A stretch of DNA of 64,000 nt from Pseudomonas fragi. GTDB lineage: Bacteria; Pseudomonadota; Gammaproteobacteria; Pseudomonadales; Pseudomonadaceae. Below, piece by piece: positions 27,173 through 36,730 of the stretch. The stretch covers positions 1 to 64,000 of the forward strand of contig NZ_NQKQ01000001.1 in assembly GCF_002269505.1 (NCBI RefSeq). The letters run 5' to 3'. The stretch's first letter is position 1. The number at the start of each line of letters is the position of its first letter. Both the position numbers and the translations under genes were made by a program. Below the pieces are notes generated by a model. That model ran no database searches and was not told the DNA's origin. It saw nothing but the letters and a program-made list of their open reading frames with translations.

Positions 27173-29143
27173 ATGTCTCCCCAACTACGCGGTATGGGTT
27201 TCAATGGTCCCCGGCAACAGCATGGCGCAATCGGCCTGATGGCTGCCGTGACCCTGGGCATGGTGCTGCTGTTTATGCTGCTGGTGGTCGACAGCGGGCG
27301 CCTGTATCTGGAGCAGCGAAAATTGCAGCGGGTGGCGGATATGGCTGCGCTGGAGGTGGTTAGTCGGGGAGGCAATTGTAAACTCGGTACTGCCAAGAGC
27401 TACACAGAAGAGAGCGCCATACGTAACAGCTTTACGCCCATCGGGCTGCAAAGTATAACTCCAACGTGCGGAACCCTGACTACAAACGAGAAGAAAATAC
27501 GTGTCTTCGAGCCGAGCATCGACAAATCCGGGGATGTTATCCAGGTTGTCGCCAAGACCACCGTGCCTACCAGCGTGGCCGGGGGATTGTGGAGTGCTTT
27601 GTCTAAAGGTACGTTTGAATTTAATACGAAATTACAGGCGACTGCGGTGGGGGCCAAATCTGGCTCACCGCTGGCGCAGTTGACTATTCGCAGTTCGCTA
27701 CTAACCATCGACAGTACTCAATCTCTTATTCTGGACAAACTTGTCGGCGGATTTCTGGGGGGTTCAATAACAGCAGGCGCAGTGTCCTGGCAGGGACTAG
27801 TGGATACAAATATAAATTTACTAAGCTACTTCAATCAGCTGATTTCACTGAACACAAAAATTGCAAATTATGAACAACTATTAAAAACAGACATCGAAAT
27901 CAAACAACTTCTGGATGCAGCCATTACAGTACTGCGAAGAAACGGACCCACTGCTGATGTGGCAGCCAATAGCCTCGCAGCAATAAGTGCGATCGTTGAC
28001 CCTGCCAAGTTATTAAAAATAGGGGACTTAATCAACATCCAAAGTGGAACACCCAATGCCGGCCTTGATACAAACTTGAGAATCTTCGATCTACTACAAG
28101 GCATAGTCCAGCTTTCGGGCCAGCAAAGTGGCGCAACTGTCAACTTGCAAATCGACCCTTTCAAAATCGCTAACATTAACGTCTACACCAAAATCATCCA
28201 ACCACCTCAGCTTTCTGCAATTGGCAACCCCGCACTAATAAACAATAACCCAACAGGGCCTAATCAGATATCGGTCCGTACAGCACAAGTACAAACACGA
28301 GTACAGATAGGCCTCTCCGTACTCGATGCCTTACAACCTCTCATAAGCCTGCTTACTGATATTGTGTCAACCGTCACGAGCATTGTCGGAAAACTTCTCG
28401 AGTTAAATTTAGTAGGCGCTGTCAAATGCATACTTAGCTGCGAGTCCGTCAATGCCATAACTCTAGTTAATGACATAAGTATCTACATAGAGGTTGCCAG
28501 CGCTAACAGCTATGTTACGGACTACCGATGCACCAGTAATACGTCAAAAAGCTTGACCGCCCAAGCTAACACTGCTGTCGCCAAAGTGAGTATCGGAGCC
28601 TCTCCTCAAACGGGTTTTTTTCCACCAATAGACACACAAACCAACAGTTTCACTATCACACCAGTGAAGCTCTTAAATATCAATCTCAAAACATGCGCAG
28701 CACTAGGGCTTGGTGGTTGCAAAATAGGCATCGGCGATGGTGGCAGCTTTAATTTAAAAGTCCAAACAAATATAGGGCAAACCACCAAAAGCCTAACATA
28801 CAACTCCCCCCAACTTCAGAACATCAACCAGCTTACTTACTACCAAACCTTTGGCTCGAACGCCAATGTCCTATCCATTGGAAGTCCTCCGGATAGCATC
28901 ATAACGACCTCATATACTCCACCCGCTGGAAAATCAGTCACTAACACTCTACTTCAAGCGGTCGCAAGTTTTATAACAACGCTCAACACGAATATAGTTA
29001 CGGCCTTAAATAATGTTTTAGCCTCTTTAGTCAACCCAATTCTCAACACGTTATTAAAAGCATTGGGCGTGAATGTTGCTGTCGCAGAAGTCGGCGCCAA
29101 CCTCTCCTGCAACCAGGGCGGCCGCGCCCAGCTGGTGCTTTGA
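27173..29143 (+). CDS. tadG: TadG-like Tad pilus assembly protein
   Basis: A 656-aa protein with the TadG N-terminus: a single transmembrane helix (AIGLMAAVTLGMVLLFMLLV) followed by VDSGRLYLEQRKLQRVADMAALE. The remainder is a large exported region rich in Asn, Thr, Leu and Ser, with several Cys. TadG-type proteins anchor or prime the Flp pilus in the envelope. The central part (about 27700-29080) is strikingly AT-rich compared with its neighbours (one 60-bp row at 27841 has 16 G/C). It stands alone at the left end of the island, oriented rightwards towards the convergent pprA. Confidence 0.8.
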   Translation: MSPQLRGMGFNGPRQQHGAIGLMAAVTLGMVLLFMLLVVDSGRLYLEQRKLQRVADMAALEVVSRGGNCKLGTAKSYTEESAIRNSFTPIGLQSITPTCGTLTTNEKKIRVFEPSIDKSGDVIQVVAKTTVPTSVAGGLWSALSKGTFEFNTKLQATAVGAKSGSPLAQLTIRSSLLTIDSTQSLILDKLVGGFLGGSITAGAVSWQGLVDTNINLLSYFNQLISLNTKIANYEQLLKTDIEIKQLLDAAITVLRRNGPTADVAANSLAAISAIVDPAKLLKIGDLINIQSGTPNAGLDTNLRIFDLLQGIVQLSGQQSGATVNLQIDPFKIANINVYTKIIQPPQLSAIGNPALINNNPTGPNQISVRTAQVQTRVQIGLSVLDALQPLISLLTDIVSTVTSIVGKLLELNLVGAVKCILSCESVNAITLVNDISIYIEVASANSYVTDYRCTSNTSKSLTAQANTAVAKVSIGASPQTGFFPPIDTQTNSFTITPVKLLNINLKTCAALGLGGCKIGIGDGGSFNLKVQTNIGQTTKSLTYNSPQLQNINQLTYYQTFGSNANVLSIGSPPDSIITTSYTPPAGKSVTNTLLQAVASFITTLNTNIVTALNNVLASLVNPILNTLLKALGVNVAVAEVGANLSCNQGGRAQLVL

Positions 29144-29164
29144 CCTAAAGGGAGTGCAATACCT

Positions 29165-29251
29165 TGTGGGAGCGGTCTTGCTCGCGATTCAGGCACCTCG
29201 GTACATCTGATATACCGAGGTGATGCAATCGCGAGCAAGCCCGCTCCCACA
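29165..29251. repeat. REP-like inverted pair
   Basis: TGTGGGAGCGGTCTTGCTCG at the left and an imperfect complement ending GCCCGCTCCCACA at the right. It sits between the convergent tadG and pprA genes and may act as terminator for both. Confidence 0.8.
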
Positions 29252-29271
29252 TGAAGGGTGGAACGCTGAAT

Positions 29272-32025
29272 TCAGGCTGCAACCACCGGCAACTCCACAC
29301 AAAACCGCGCCCCATGCTCGCTATTGCTGACACTCAACCGCCCGCCCATATTGTCGATAATGCCGTAACTCACAGACAACCCCAGACCGGTGCCCAGGCC
29401 AATGGGCTTGGTGGTGAAGAACGGTTCGAAGATCCGCTCCAGCAGCCGCGGGTCGATGCCACCCGCATTGTCATCCACCCACAGGCGCACACTCTGCGCA
29501 TCGGACTCAACACTCAGGGCTATCCAGGGCTCAAAGTCGCGGTCAGTTTCACGCTTGCTCATCAGTGCATCACGGGCATTGACCATCAGATTGATCAACA
29601 CTTGCTCCAACTGATCAACATGGCCGCGCACCTGCACAGCACAAGCCTGGCCCTCACTGCGCAATTGCACGCCCTTGCCCTTCAAACCTTCGCCGAGCAA
29701 AGCTACGGAGCCTTCCATGGCCTGCGCCGGGTTGAACACTTGCTGTTCGATTTCGGAACGCCGGCCAAACACCCGCAAGTGGTCTACCACCCGCGCCGCA
29801 CGCTGGATTTGCCCGTCGATACGGCTGAGTTTGTCTTGCAAATAGTCAATCTGCGCATCGCCATTGCTCAGGCGCTTGAGCACGTTGACCACAGCCATGC
29901 GCATCACGTTCAGCGGCTGGTTGATTTCATGCGCCAGCCCCGTGGCCATTTCGCCCAGGGTGGCCATTTTCGCGCTATGGGTCAGTTGCTGCTGCGAACG
30001 GCGCACTTCAGTGTTGTCGCGGCCCACGGCCTGCACTTCAAGCAAGTTGCCCTGGTCGTCGAAAATGCCCCGGTCCGACCATACCCACCAGGCATATTCA
30101 CGACCCGGCAGTTGCAGGCTGATTTCCGCCGTGCTGACCGGCGCCTGGGGGGTCAAGCTGGCAATACGCTGCACAAAGGCCTCGCGCTGCTCTGTGGATA
30201 ACCAACTGCTCAGGTTGATGCCCGGCAGTTGCGCAGTGGTGCATTCCAGGTAGCTGGCCAACGGCTGGTTGCCGAAGGTCAGGGTCAGGTCGGGCAGGTA
30301 ACGGCAGATCATGGCAGGTGAGTCTTCAACCAAAATCCGGTAGCGTTCCTCGCTGTTTTTGACCCGCTCGGCCGCTTCGGTGGCCTCGGTGATATCCAGC
30401 CACAAGCCAACCACTTCTACCGGCAAACCCAGGTCATTACGCAACAGCTTGGCTTCATCCAGCAACCAGTGATAATCACCGCGCCGATCGCGCAGGCGAT
30501 AACGGTTGCGGGCGCTGCCTTCGCGCAGCAACTGCCGTGTACGGCCAAAAAACTGTTCGAGGTCGTCAGGGTGGACCCACTCGATCAGGGTTTCGCTGGT
30601 GCATTCTTCGAGCGTCCAGCCCAGCAAGGGCTTGAGGCTGTCACTGAAAAACGCCGGTACCAGCGCGCCTTCAACATAGCGCTGTACATAAATCACCGCC
30701 GGGGAGCTGGCGATCAGGTTGTCCAGCCGCGCATGGGCAGCCGCAACTTGTTGCTGCTGGTTCTTGATATCGCTGACGTCCAGCATAAAACCCACAATGC
30801 GCCGCCGGGTGCCGCTGCCCAGCACCTGGCCCTGGATCCGGTACCAGCGGGCAGGCTCTGTGCTCTGGGGTTGATGCACCCGGGCAAACAGCAATAATTC
30901 TTTGCCATGTTCCAGCAGTTCATTGAAGCGACCGCTGAGCTCATCCCGATCAGCCGGGTGAAACAACGCCAGCCATGCCTGACGGGTCATGGCCTGCGGC
31001 TCGGCCACTGCGTCCAGGTTTATCGCCAGTTGCGGAGCCAGTTCCAGCAGTTCGCTGGTGCTCGACCATTCCCACCAGCCGGTGCCCAGCAAGCCTTGCA
31101 GGGCCTCCATGCGCTCGCTTTGCTGCAGATGCTGCTGCTCACGCAAACGGTCCAGCAGCGGCGCGGCCAGGGCGGCGCACACCTGCATCCAGTCGCTTTC
31201 ACTCATTTGCGGCCCGTGCAGGGACGCCGGGTAAAACCCCAGCATCAACCAGGCACACAAGCCTTGCTGGTCGCTGTAGGGCACCAGCACACCATCGGCA
31301 TTGCCAAACAAATCGTTTAACCGCGGGTTGCCGTCGCGCTCGACCCGCTGGGGCGAGGTGCCCTCCAGCGGGTCGAGCAGGCTGCCCAGGTTTTGCTCGG
31401 GCAGCCACAATTGCGGCGCATCAAAGGCGTGATAAGTGCTGTGCATATACCAGGAAGCCTGCGGGTCTTCGCGCAACGCCAGGGCCATGCACGGCACACG
31501 CCCATGCTGGGCGACGCTGCGCAGTGCTTCGTGCATCACCTCGGGCAAGCGCAGCACGCTGCACTGACGCAATTGCCCGGCCAGCCCCAGAATCAGTTGC
31601 GTGCAGCGCTCGCGGCTACGGGCCTGCTCGCTACCCAGGCGCAGGTCGCTGATATCCAGCAACTGCAAAAGCCAGCCGTCGCCCTGTGGCTGAACCCAAC
31701 CCCGGGTATGCACCACGCGCAGCCCCGCGCACTGGAAGTCCAGGTCAAGGCTATGGCCAACCCAGTCTGCCGGTACACCTTCAAGGGCCAGCGTACTGCC
31801 CGGCACCAGATAGCTCAGCAGCAGGCGCGGCGAGCCATCGCCGCTGCCGCGGGCCAGGCCGTAGCGTTGCAGGCCGTGAATCTCAATGACGTGCCCCTGC
31901 TGATCAAGCATCAGCCGGATACCCGCATGGGTGCGTGATTGCGGATCGGTAGATTCAGGCAAACGCTCGTCGGTCCGTCCCAACAAGCGCCCGAACAGCC
32001 CTTCACTTGTTGGCAAGTTGAACAC
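29272..32025 (-). CDS. pprA: PprA-type multi-PAS sensor histidine kinase
   Basis: A 917-aa cytoplasmic-looking kinase without clear membrane segments, close to the size of P. aeruginosa PprA. Several PAS-like domains occupy about residues 310-660 (PAVIYVQRYVEG, ERYRILVEDSPAMICRY). The phosphoacceptor His lies in GLAHEINQPLNV near residue 695, with the ATPase motifs NLMVNARDAL, VDDNAGGID and GTGLGLSVSYG. It should phosphorylate PprB to activate Tad pilus genes. The GTG start at 32025 overlaps the 3' end of the upstream TadE-like gene by 23 bp, indicating coupled translation. Confidence 0.85.
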   Translation of the reverse strand: MFNLPTSEGLFGRLLGRTDERLPESTDPQSRTHAGIRLMLDQQGHVIEIHGLQRYGLARGSGDGSPRLLLSYLVPGSTLALEGVPADWVGHSLDLDFQCAGLRVVHTRGWVQPQGDGWLLQLLDISDLRLGSEQARSRERCTQLILGLAGQLRQCSVLRLPEVMHEALRSVAQHGRVPCMALALREDPQASWYMHSTYHAFDAPQLWLPEQNLGSLLDPLEGTSPQRVERDGNPRLNDLFGNADGVLVPYSDQQGLCAWLMLGFYPASLHGPQMSESDWMQVCAALAAPLLDRLREQQHLQQSERMEALQGLLGTGWWEWSSTSELLELAPQLAINLDAVAEPQAMTRQAWLALFHPADRDELSGRFNELLEHGKELLLFARVHQPQSTEPARWYRIQGQVLGSGTRRRIVGFMLDVSDIKNQQQQVAAAHARLDNLIASSPAVIYVQRYVEGALVPAFFSDSLKPLLGWTLEECTSETLIEWVHPDDLEQFFGRTRQLLREGSARNRYRLRDRRGDYHWLLDEAKLLRNDLGLPVEVVGLWLDITEATEAAERVKNSEERYRILVEDSPAMICRYLPDLTLTFGNQPLASYLECTTAQLPGINLSSWLSTEQREAFVQRIASLTPQAPVSTAEISLQLPGREYAWWVWSDRGIFDDQGNLLEVQAVGRDNTEVRRSQQQLTHSAKMATLGEMATGLAHEINQPLNVMRMAVVNVLKRLSNGDAQIDYLQDKLSRIDGQIQRAARVVDHLRVFGRRSEIEQQVFNPAQAMEGSVALLGEGLKGKGVQLRSEGQACAVQVRGHVDQLEQVLINLMVNARDALMSKRETDRDFEPWIALSVESDAQSVRLWVDDNAGGIDPRLLERIFEPFFTTKPIGLGTGLGLSVSYGIIDNMGGRLSVSNSEHGARFCVELPVVAA

Positions 32026-32443
32026 TCGACACTGCTTGCAGTTGCGCCGGCAGATCAGGCACCTTGATGGCTCCCAATTTGAGCACCGGCATGATCGACT
32101 TCAAGTTATCGGTCTGCAGAGTGACAGTGGCACTCAGTATGCCATCTTCATATTTCGGCTTCATGCTCAGACCAGCGCGCACCGCAGTGGGTACCCACTC
32201 CAGCTTCTTGGCCAATACATCCCCAACCTCCTTTTTCAGCGCAACCTCGTAGTCGCTCGCATTAGGATCCACCGCCATGCCACGGCGCACTGCCTCGGCC
32301 GTCGCGTTGTTGAATGACTGCACCAGCAACAGCGGGAAGCTATAGCTGACAACGCCGTAGAGCACCGTAAAAAAAATCAAAAACACCAAAGCGAACTCAA
32401 TCGCCGCCGCGCCCTTCTGCTTTTTGCCAAGACTTGTTTTCAT
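32003..32443 (-). CDS. tadE: TadE/TadF-type pseudopilin
   Basis: A 146-aa minor pilin-like protein. The prepilin peptidase site is KKQKG followed by AAAIEFALVFLIFF, giving Glu at +5 and an aromatic at +6 as FppA/TadV requires; the hydrophobic helix follows. The ATG at 32443 is chosen because the longer frame to 32797 adds an antisense, unrelated N-terminus. Its position next to pprA and fppA matches PA4294 of P. aeruginosa. TadE or TadF cannot be separated with confidence. Confidence 0.82.
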   Translation of the reverse strand: MKTSLGKKQKGAAAIEFALVFLIFFTVLYGVVSYSFPLLLVQSFNNATAEAVRRGMAVDPNASDYEVALKKEVGDVLAKKLEWVPTAVRAGLSMKPKYEDGILSATVTLQTDNLKSIMPVLKLGAIKVPDLPAQLQAVSSVQLANK

Positions 32444-32514
32444 GACTGCGTCTACCCTGACTGTCGACAGTAATATCATCATAGAATCATTGGTAAAAAA
32501 CGGAGGCTCTTTAC

Positions 32515-32988
32515 GTGATCCAGTTAGCTGTTGTGTTGCTGTGGTTTGTGGCGTGCTCCATTCAAGACCTGCTCCAGCGCCATATTTCCAACCTCCTGAC
32601 CGCTGGTGGCGCAGCACTGGCTTTTCTGTACATGCTGTGGACCGGTCACACCTGGCTCGGGGCAAGCGCAGCCGAAGGTGGCTGGGCACTGTTGATCGCA
32701 CTGGTACTGACTCTGCCCGGTTATGCCCTGAAAAAGCTTGGCGCCGGCGACGTAAAGCTGTTGATGGCCCTGGCGCTGGCAACCGATCGTCCGACAATTC
32801 TGGGGACCGTTATCGGTGCTGGCATCTGTAGTGGCATCTGGTGGTTTATCGCGTCAAAAATTCTGCCGTCAATAAATCAACGAGTTAACACACACTCATT
32901 TGCCAAATGTGTTCCAGAGTCAAAAAAGCTTCCCTTTGCACCCTTCCTGTTCGGAGGTTTTACCCTGACAATGGCCCTGCTTCGCTAG
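32515..32988 (+). CDS. fppA: Flp prepilin peptidase (TadV/CpaA type)
   Basis: A 157-aa membrane-embedded aspartic peptidase of the small A24 type, with about five hydrophobic segments. The two catalytic Asp are in CSIQDLLQRHISN and GAGDVKLL. It would cleave the Flp prepilin and the TadE-type pseudopilins. The GTG start at 32515 has CGGAGG upstream. It is divergent from the TadE-like gene and precedes pprB. Confidence 0.88.
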   Translation: MIQLAVVLLWFVACSIQDLLQRHISNLLTAGGAALAFLYMLWTGHTWLGASAAEGGWALLIALVLTLPGYALKKLGAGDVKLLMALALATDRPTILGTVIGAGICSGIWWFIASKILPSINQRVNTHSFAKCVPESKKLPFAPFLFGGFTLTMALLR

Positions 32989-32997
32989 CCATTACGA

Positions 32998-33012
32998 GGG
33001 ATTAATACCTTG
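32998..33012 (+). promoter_or_regulatory. ATTAATAC-type motif upstream of pprB
   Basis: GGGATTAATACCTTG lies 93 bp before the pprB start, in the fppA-pprB gap. It is the second of the shared motifs of the Tad island; if PprB binds it, pprB is autoregulated. Confidence 0.5.
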
Positions 33013-33105
33013 TACATAGTCGTAAAGTAGGTCTACGTTTAACTCAATCGCCACAAGTAAGTGGACCAAGATGTCCCTGATTGGTTTACCAGGAAGGAGA
33101 ACCGC

Positions 33106-33888
33106 GTGAACACGTCCAACCCCCTAATAAAAGTGCTCGTGGTCGACGATCAACCCTTGATTGTCGAAGAACTGTGCGAATTCCTTGAAAGCAGTGGCTA
33201 CCGTTGCGTGCCTTGCAATACAACCCGTGAAGCCATTGATGCGTTTGTCGCCGATCCACAGATCGGCCTGGTGCTGTGTGACCTGCATATGCCCGACATG
33301 AGCGGCATCGAGCTGACCCAGCAGCTGCAAAAGCTGGCCGGTAAACACCGGGCCTTTGAAAGCATCCTGTTGACCGGTCGCGCCGATAAACAGGATGTGA
33401 TCAAGGCTCTGCGCATTGGCATCGCCGACTACTATCAAAAGCCGGTTGACCTCAATGAGCTGCTCGAGGGCATCCAGCGTCAGGAAGCCATTTTGCGTGA
33501 ACGCCACAAGAGCGATCAGTTGGGCCACCTGAACCAGAAATTGCAGTACCTGGCCGAGTCCATCGATGACCTGTACCAGGACATGGAATCCGCCCGGCGC
33601 CCTCCGCAAGCCGCCACTCATCCCTTGAACAGTCAGGAATCAGGCGAAGGCCACTGGCAACAGATCCCGACCATTTTCAAACAGCTGTCGCCGCGCCAGC
33701 TGGACGTCGCCAAGCTGGTGAGCAAGGGCCAGACCAACTACCAGATCGCCTGTGACCTGGGCATCACCGAAAACACGGTCAAGCTCTATGTGTCGCAAGT
33801 GCTGCGCCTGACCCATATGAACAACCGCACCCAGCTGGCTCTTGCCCTGTCGCCAAACGCCGCCGCCCACCGGCAAACTGCGCACTAA
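33106..33888 (+). CDS. pprB: PprB response regulator (REC-LuxR)
   Basis: A 260-aa response regulator. The receiver domain has the phosphoacceptor D59 in LVLCDLHMPDMSG and the conserved KP in YYQKPVDL. The C-terminal NarL/LuxR helix-turn-helix is LSPRQLDVAKLVSKGQTNYQ followed by IACDLGITENTVKLYVSQVL. The GTG at 33106 is preferred because AGGAAGGAG lies 7 nt upstream; a GTG at 33061 would give 275 aa and cannot be excluded. Together with PprA it controls flp-tad-rcp genes in P. aeruginosa. Confidence 0.87.
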   Translation: MNTSNPLIKVLVVDDQPLIVEELCEFLESSGYRCVPCNTTREAIDAFVADPQIGLVLCDLHMPDMSGIELTQQLQKLAGKHRAFESILLTGRADKQDVIKALRIGIADYYQKPVDLNELLEGIQRQEAILRERHKSDQLGHLNQKLQYLAESIDDLYQDMESARRPPQAATHPLNSQESGEGHWQQIPTIFKQLSPRQLDVAKLVSKGQTNYQIACDLGITENTVKLYVSQVLRLTHMNNRTQLALALSPNAAAHRQTAH

Positions 33889-33961
33889 CGGCTTACTGGC
33901 GTACCGTCACAATCGCTGGCAACACCTGTGGATCACAGGCTTGCCCGCGATAGCAGCGCAC

Positions 33962-34228
33962 TTACTCCTTCTTGGCTTTGCCGCCCTCATCCTGTTTGTA
34001 GTATTCCGGAATCTCATGTTTATAGCTGTCCAGCCAACGCTGCAGGCTGAGCTCACGCTCCGCCGGAGTGGCCGTTTGGCGGATGGGCGACTGGACGCTG
34101 CCGCTCACTTGCAACTGCAGCCAGTTCTCGGTTTGCTGCTGGTTTTTTGGCGTAGGGCCAGGCTCGATAGCCAGCGCACCCAGCGGCATCAGGGCCAGCA
34201 GCACCCCCACACGAATCGATAAAGTCAT
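33962..34228 (-). CDS. DUF3613 periplasmic protein of the Tad operon
   Basis: An 88-aa protein with a signal peptide (MTLSIRVGVLLALMPLGALA) and the DUF3613 region TENWLQLQVSGS and RELSLQRWLDSYKHEIPEYY. It is the last gene of the rcpC-tad operon, 17 bp after tadD, in the position of PA4298. Probably periplasmic; its role in pilus assembly is unknown. Confidence 0.8.
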   Translation of the reverse strand: MTLSIRVGVLLALMPLGALAIEPGPTPKNQQQTENWLQLQVSGSVQSPIRQTATPAERELSLQRWLDSYKHEIPEYYKQDEGGKAKKE

Positions 34229-34245
34229 GGCAAACCTCCAACGCG

Positions 34246-34935
34246 TTATTTGACGACAGCCACCTGATTGCTGGCGACCTTGGCTTGAGCCTTCAGCGCT
34301 TGTGCCCGGTACTGGGCATCACTCACCTGTTCGGGGGTTAAACCGGCGCGGGTTACCAGTTCTGCAGCCTGCTTCCACTGATCCTGATAAATCAGCAAGG
34401 TCACCAGATTCAATGCCGCCGGAGATTCGTCCTGTTTGAGCTCAAGCGCGGTCAAAAACTCGAACCGAGCCTCATCAACCCGCCGTTGATTGAGATAAAC
34501 CACGCCCAGGTCATTACGGATCTTGGCATCGGTCGGCGCCATTTGTGCCGCACGCTCCAGGTGGGTGATCGCCTGAGCGTTATCGCCGTGCCCCGATGCC
34601 AGCTGGCCCAGACCATGTTCACCTTCAGCGGCCAGGCACGAGCCCAAAAGCCCCTGGTACAGCGGCCCAGCCTCATCGCGGCCCAACTGGCGATAGATCC
34701 GCGCCTTGCGCAGTTGTACCTGAGCAGATTTCTCAGGCAGGTTTTGCAGGTTGGCCAGGCTGGCGTGCAGCTTGCCTTCCTTGGCCATATCATCGGCCAG
34801 GTTCAGTGACAGCTCCTGGTCACCACTCAACTTGGTGCAACTGCCGCCCATGGCCATCCACGGCGGGTTACTCTGACCTCCAGTCGCACAGCCGCCCAGC
34901 ATCAGCAGCCCGCATACGACGATGACAGCTTTCAT
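34246..34935 (-). CDS. tadD: TadD tetratricopeptide lipoprotein
   Basis: A 229-aa outer-membrane lipoprotein (lipobox LGGC) with tetratricopeptide-like helices, for example ITHLERAAQMAPTDAKIRND and LGVVYLNQRRVDEARFEFLT. TadD is thought to act as a pilotin or assembly factor for the RcpA secretin. The ATG at 34935 has AGGGG at proper spacing; an ATG two codons upstream is too close to it. It is 14 bp downstream of tadC. Confidence 0.87.
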   Translation of the reverse strand: MKAVIVVCGLLMLGGCATGGQSNPPWMAMGGSCTKLSGDQELSLNLADDMAKEGKLHASLANLQNLPEKSAQVQLRKARIYRQLGRDEAGPLYQGLLGSCLAAEGEHGLGQLASGHGDNAQAITHLERAAQMAPTDAKIRNDLGVVYLNQRRVDEARFEFLTALELKQDESPAALNLVTLLIYQDQWKQAAELVTRAGLTPEQVSDAQYRAQALKAQAKVASNQVAVVK

Positions 34936-34949
34936 GTTCATACCCCTGG

Positions 34950-35834
34950 TCAAGAGAGAAAGGCTCGCGAGATAGCGACAAAACTCGGCCCGGCCAAGAC
35001 GATCATCAAAGCGGGGAACAGAAACACCATCATCACTACCGACATTTTGGCGGACATTTTGGAGATGTATTCCTCCATGCGGGTCAGACGACGGTCATCC
35101 AGCAGCTCCTTGAGTGCCTGCAATGACTTCATCGCGCCACCACCCTGCTGAATCAATTGCTGCAGAATCACGCAGGTGTCATTGAACTCGTCCACATCCA
35201 GCAGACTCGCGGTTTTGCTCAGTTCCTGGTTCAACTCCAGCCCCGAGTCGACCCGGGCCAGGACCACACGCAACTCACCGGTGAGCACCGGCAGCAAGTG
35301 CCGCGCTTCCTGGCTCAACACCCGCAACGCCTGTTCAACTGCCATACCCGACTCAAACAGAATGCGCAGCAACGGGATAAAGGTTGAAACTTCGATCGCC
35401 ACTTCCTGTTGGCGCCTTTTTGCAGCATAGGCCAACAATCGCTTGGGGAGCAGATAGCCCAAAGCCAGGGAGAACAGCATCACCACCAGCAGATTGCCCG
35501 AACGCGGGAAAAACAGCTCATGGCCCAAAAACACCAGCCCGGCCAAGGCGATCGGGGTGCCGATCTGAAAGGCGGCAAACAGCGAACGCTGGCTGGCGGT
35601 ACGCCAGCCGATGCGGTTGAGCAGGGTCTGGGTTTCACTGTCCATCGACACCGAGCGCTGGCCAAACTTGCTGTTGCCCACCGCCCGCATCCACAGGCTG
35701 AGCTTGCCGGGCCCGGTCTTGTCACCTTCCAGGCGTTGCATGACCCGTTGCTGGCTCATGCGGTCCTGGACCACGTTATTGATCAACAGCGCCATGGCGC
35801 CCAGGAGCAACACCACACAAATCAAAAAGGCCAT
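34950..35834 (-). CDS. tadC: TadC inner-membrane platform protein
   Basis: A 294-aa T2SSF-domain membrane protein. It pairs with TadB to form the inner-membrane platform on which TadA drives Flp pilus extension. The F domain is visible in LLRILFESGMAVEQALRVLS and QQGGGAMKSLQALKELLDDRR. The start MAFLICVVLL at 35834 has GGAG upstream and lies 1 bp from the tadB stop, so translation is coupled. Confidence 0.9.
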   Translation of the reverse strand: MAFLICVVLLLGAMALLINNVVQDRMSQQRVMQRLEGDKTGPGKLSLWMRAVGNSKFGQRSVSMDSETQTLLNRIGWRTASQRSLFAAFQIGTPIALAGLVFLGHELFFPRSGNLLVVMLFSLALGYLLPKRLLAYAAKRRQQEVAIEVSTFIPLLRILFESGMAVEQALRVLSQEARHLLPVLTGELRVVLARVDSGLELNQELSKTASLLDVDEFNDTCVILQQLIQQGGGAMKSLQALKELLDDRRLTRMEEYISKMSAKMSVVMMVFLFPALMIVLAGPSFVAISRAFLS

Positions 35835-35835
35835 G

Positions 35836-36720
35836 TCATACGCTCCGTACCATGCGCCACAGCGCCACACTGCCAACTATCTGCATGGCCATTGCGGTCA
35901 GAAGCATCTGCTGCCCTCCGCCGTCCTGCCACATCTTGAGCATGTAGCTGGGGTTGGTCACCATAAAGAACCCCACCACAAACACCGGCAACGCGCCCAA
36001 GACCAGCGCCGTCATCCGGGTTTCACCGGTCATGGCCCGCAACTTGCGCGCGCCCTGTTCCCGTTCGCGGATCAGCACGATCAGGTTCTCCAGCAGCTCA
36101 CTGGCGTTGCCGCCGTAGCGATGGTTGACCTTCAGGCCCAGGGCAAACATGCGAAACTCGTCACGTTCATACAGTTCGGCAAAATCGCTCACAGCTTCGG
36201 GCAGACTCACCCCCATCTGCACGTTGCGCGACACCCGGCTGATGCTGCTCTTGAGCGGGTCACTGGACGCCTCGATCGCGGTCAACACCGCATCGGCCAG
36301 GGTGCGCCCGGCCTTGAGGCTGCGCACACAGTGGTCGAGCAATAATGGCAGTTGCTCAACCATGCGCCGAACCCGGCGGTGGTAGCGCCAGCTGACAAAC
36401 AGCTTGACCAGCACCGGTGGCAGCACCAGCAACGCGAGGAAGAACACCCAGCCACCGATCAGGCCCGCCACTGTCACCGCGACGGCCCATAGCGACAGCC
36501 ACAAGCCCAGGCGCTCTGAGGGACGACCCAGACCTGCCTGCAAAAAAGCCCTGTCGAGCCAAGCCACGCCCTGGATTTTCTCCATCAACTGCGGCTGGCC
36601 TTCACCCAGACGCTCCAAAACACGATCGGTCGTCGAGTCAGTCAAAACCCTATACACCAGACTTAGCGAAAACAGGGCTATCAAAAAGCTGAATATAAAA
36701 AGCAGTACGACAGGACTCAT
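35836..36720 (-). CDS. tadB: TadB inner-membrane platform protein
   Basis: A 294-aa T2SSF-domain protein, partner of TadC. Key stretches are LLLDHCVRSLKAGRTLADAV and LGLKVNHRYGGNASELLENL. Hydrophobic segments at the N-terminus, around residues 75-105 and at the C-terminus. It follows tadA by 10 bp on the minus strand. Confidence 0.9.
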   Translation of the reverse strand: MSPVVLLFIFSFLIALFSLSLVYRVLTDSTTDRVLERLGEGQPQLMEKIQGVAWLDRAFLQAGLGRPSERLGLWLSLWAVAVTVAGLIGGWVFFLALLVLPPVLVKLFVSWRYHRRVRRMVEQLPLLLDHCVRSLKAGRTLADAVLTAIEASSDPLKSSISRVSRNVQMGVSLPEAVSDFAELYERDEFRMFALGLKVNHRYGGNASELLENLIVLIREREQGARKLRAMTGETRMTALVLGALPVFVVGFFMVTNPSYMLKMWQDGGGQQMLLTAMAMQIVGSVALWRMVRSV

Positions 36721-36730
36721 AAGCAGTGCC

